From: Planctomycetia bacterium | Lineage (GTDB): Bacteria; Planctomycetota; Planctomycetia; Pirellulales; UBA1268 | Reading direction: 5' to 3' | Length of the DNA: 5,319 nt | Assembly (NCBI GenBank): GCA_009926295.1 | Contig: RFPF01000225.1 | Coordinates: 1-5,319 of the forward strand | Part shown: positions 5,273 to 5,319 of the stretch, one piece after another | Layout of the letters: every line of letters starts with the position of its first letter | Position numbering within the stretch: position 1 is the first letter of the stretch | Program-made: the position numbers and the translations under genes | The notes under the pieces: model-generated | The model's database searches: none | What the model was told of the DNA's origin: nothing | The model's input: only the letters and a program-made list of their open reading frames with translations

Positions 5273-5280
5273 TCGCCGGA

Positions 5281-5314
5281 CGTTCACTGCGCCCATCCAT
5301 GGGCTCCGTTCACT
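5281..5314. other. Palindrome flanked by direct repeats at the window's right end
   Basis: CGTTCACT occurs at 5281-5288 and again at 5307-5314, 26 bp apart. Between them GCCCAT (5291-5296) and ATGGGC (5299-5304) form an inverted repeat with a 2-bp centre. It may be part of the promoter region of the zinc-ribbon gene or of a divergent gene beyond the window. The elements are short and could be chance. Confidence 0.3.
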
Positions 5315-5319
5315 CGGAG

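Overview
This window looks like chromosomal DNA of a GC-rich planctomycete, most likely a member of the Pirellulales. The strongest clue is the gene at 3494-4792 (minus), a secreted Cys/Thr/Val-rich repeat protein of the YTV type, a family described from Rhodopirellula and linked to the planctomycete protein cell wall. The C-terminal fragment at the left edge and the small zinc-ribbon protein at the right also resemble planctomycete proteins, but that is from memory and could not be checked by search. There are no rRNA, tRNA, CRISPR or insertion-sequence signals.

Layout. 1-264 (+) is the C-terminal end of a protein that begins outside the window; its last 53 bp overlap, tail to tail, the end of the next gene. 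212-3265 (-) holds three tightly packed genes read right to left: an EVE-domain protein (3265 to 2798), an 8-amino-7-oxononanoate synthase, bioF (2798 to 1563), and a flavin-containing monooxygenase-like enzyme (1573 to 212). The first junction is a TAATG stop/start overlap and the second is an 11-bp overlap, so the three are almost certainly one translationally coupled operon. A weak promoter whose -10 lies only 6 bp before the EVE start codon suggests a leaderless mRNA.

3266-3493 is intergenic. It carries one copy of a 23-bp repeat, small hairpins, and a textbook intrinsic terminator (3403-3443) that ends the YTV gene transcript. 3494-4792 (-) is the YTV-type cell-wall protein: signal peptide, a 14-residue repeat array poor in Cys, a Cys-rich linker, a second 14-residue array rich in Cys, and a Gly/Cys/Lys tail. 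It starts at GTG behind a strong Shine-Dalgarno sequence. 4793-5026 is its upstream region, with two perfect 10-bp palindromes next to the ribosome binding site and a perfect 14-bp palindrome further up. 5027-5218 (-) encodes a 63-residue zinc-ribbon protein. 5219-5319 holds the second, inverted copy of the 23-bp repeat and a small palindrome between direct repeats.

How the parts fit. The YTV gene is a separate transcription unit with its own RBS and terminator, suited to a highly expressed structural protein. The EVE-bioF-FMO operon mixes a modified-base-binding protein, a biotin-pathway enzyme and a redox enzyme; no other biotin genes are in view, so a shared pathway cannot be claimed. The most unusual items are the dual repeat architecture of the wall protein, the intergenic repeat pair, and the two SD-less genes with promoter-like -10 boxes 6-7 bp before their start codons.
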